From Porticoccaceae bacterium (GTDB lineage Bacteria; Pseudomonadota; Gammaproteobacteria; Pseudomonadales; Porticoccaceae): a DNA stretch of 15,086 nucleotides. Both the position numbers and the translations under genes were made by a program. The stretch's first letter is position 1. Every line of letters begins with the position of its first letter. Below are positions 14,600-15,086 of the stretch, one piece after another. Location of the stretch: contig JAUUYV010000003.1 of the NCBI GenBank assembly GCA_030590275.1, positions 1 to 15,086 of the forward strand, given 5' to 3'. Below the pieces are notes generated by a model. That model was given only the letters and a program-made list of their open reading frames with translations, searched no databases and was not told the origin of the DNA.

Positions 14600-15086
14600 T
14601 TATCCAATGGGAAGTATTTCGTCAAAATGAGTGATGGCGGGAAAACGGAGGCCTTTGCGGGCCGGGCCCTTGCTATCTGGTTGTCGGATACATAAAAGTT
14701 GGGCGATACCGTAGTCCGCTCCCGCCGAGAGTACGGTTTCACTGTCGTCGATAAATAAGGTTCGGGATGGTTCAAAGGGCATCGCACTTTGCAGGGCTTG
14801 CCAGAAAGCGGGATTTTCTTTTGCCGCACCATAGTCGTGGGAGGAGATTAAGCGGTCGAGTAAGGTATCGATACCGGTTATTCTTAATTTTATCTCTAAA
14901 CTGTCTCGGTGAGCATTGGTGATTAGTACCCTTTGTCGGCCGGTTTTGCCCAGCTCTTCCAGCAATGCGCGGGCTAGTGGGCGCTCGGCGATGAGATGCT
15001 CTACTTCCCGTTTTAAGGCGGGGATATCTAGAGCTAGCTCTTTCGACCAATAATCGGTGCAATACCATTGAATGGTGTTTTGTTCG
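14600..15086 (-). CDS. yrfG: GMP/IMP nucleotidase, HAD superfamily (YrfG type), N-terminus outside the window
   Basis: This is a HAD-superfamily phosphatase of the YrfG type, a purine 5'-nucleotidase in E. coli. About 161 residues are visible, entering at the right edge in an open frame with no start. The first visible residues read ...TIQWYCTDYWSKELALDI, which resembles the YrfG cap-domain segment. HAD motif II is in LITNAHRDS, motif III lysine is in GAAKENPAFW, and motif IV is LFIDDSETVL with its acidic pair. The nucleophile motif I (D-x-D-x-T) must lie beyond the edge. A shorter in-frame TTG at 14965 is not the start, because the family sequence continues upstream of it. The conserved neighbours hslR, hslO and pckA support the assignment. 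Substrate preference is known only from the family. Confidence 0.92.
   Translation of the reverse strand, partial: EQNTIQWYCTDYWSKELALDIPALKREVEHLIAERPLARALLEELGKTGRQRVLITNAHRDSLEIKLRITGIDTLLDRLISSHDYGAAKENPAFWQALQSAMPFEPSRTLFIDDSETVLSAGADYGIAQLLCIRQPDSKGPARKGLRFPAITHFDEILPIG

Noticed and set aside
1..15086. A novel multi-gene defence, mobile or biosynthetic system.
   Set aside because: Every long gene belongs to a well-known housekeeping family in conserved gammaproteobacterial order, and no integrase-bounded island, repeat array or orphan gene cluster is visible.

Overview
The window reads as a chromosomal housekeeping region of a gammaproteobacterium. Gene content and order match the Pseudomonas/Cellvibrionales branch: lptM-lysA-dapF-DUF484-xerC, argH next to algZ-algR, hemC-hemD-hemX-hemY, and yrfG-hslR-hslO-pckA. 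Base composition looks balanced by eye, and GTG/TTG starts are common. A marine Cellvibrionales-type organism is my best inference, but no marker in the window fixes the genus. I see no tRNA, rRNA, CRISPR array, insertion sequence, phage gene or obvious foreign block.

Left part (1-5212, all minus strand). argH (arginine synthesis) comes first in transcription order. A compact set follows: lptM (lipoprotein of the LPS-translocon assembly pathway), lysA and dapF (the last enzyme and a late step of the DAP/lysine pathway), a DUF484/GAF-like protein and the N-terminal part of the tyrosine recombinase xerC, which runs off the left edge. Between the DUF484 gene and xerC lies a perfect 24-bp tandem duplication that creates a 21-codon reading frame with a good ribosome binding site, ending across the possible xerC start. 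Between dapF and the DUF484 gene are three imperfect 12-bp repeats.

Middle part (5305-11439, all plus strand). It diverges from argH with a short AT-rich shared control region. It holds a LytS/AlgZ-type membrane histidine kinase, its AlgR-type LytTR response regulator, hydroxymethylbilane synthase (hemC), uroporphyrinogen-III synthase (hemD), and the membrane proteins HemX and HemY, whose genes overlap by 4 nt. hemC and hemD catalyse consecutive steps of tetrapyrrole synthesis. HemX and HemY usually travel with them, but their biochemical roles are poorly defined.

Right part (11554-15086, all minus strand, convergent with hemY). In transcription order: yrfG (HAD nucleotidase, cut by the right edge), hslR (Hsp15), hslO (Hsp33) and pckA (PEP carboxykinase). 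pckA carries an apparent single-base deletion near codon 444. The last 75 family-typical residues are present but in the -1 frame, so the gene is either broken or contains a sequence error.

I did not find a new multi-gene system. The observations most worth checking are the pckA frameshift and the duplicated leader frame upstream of xerC. Gaps between genes are all under about 180 bp; the longer ones (1066-1245, 7115-7246 and 11440-11553) are described in the entries.
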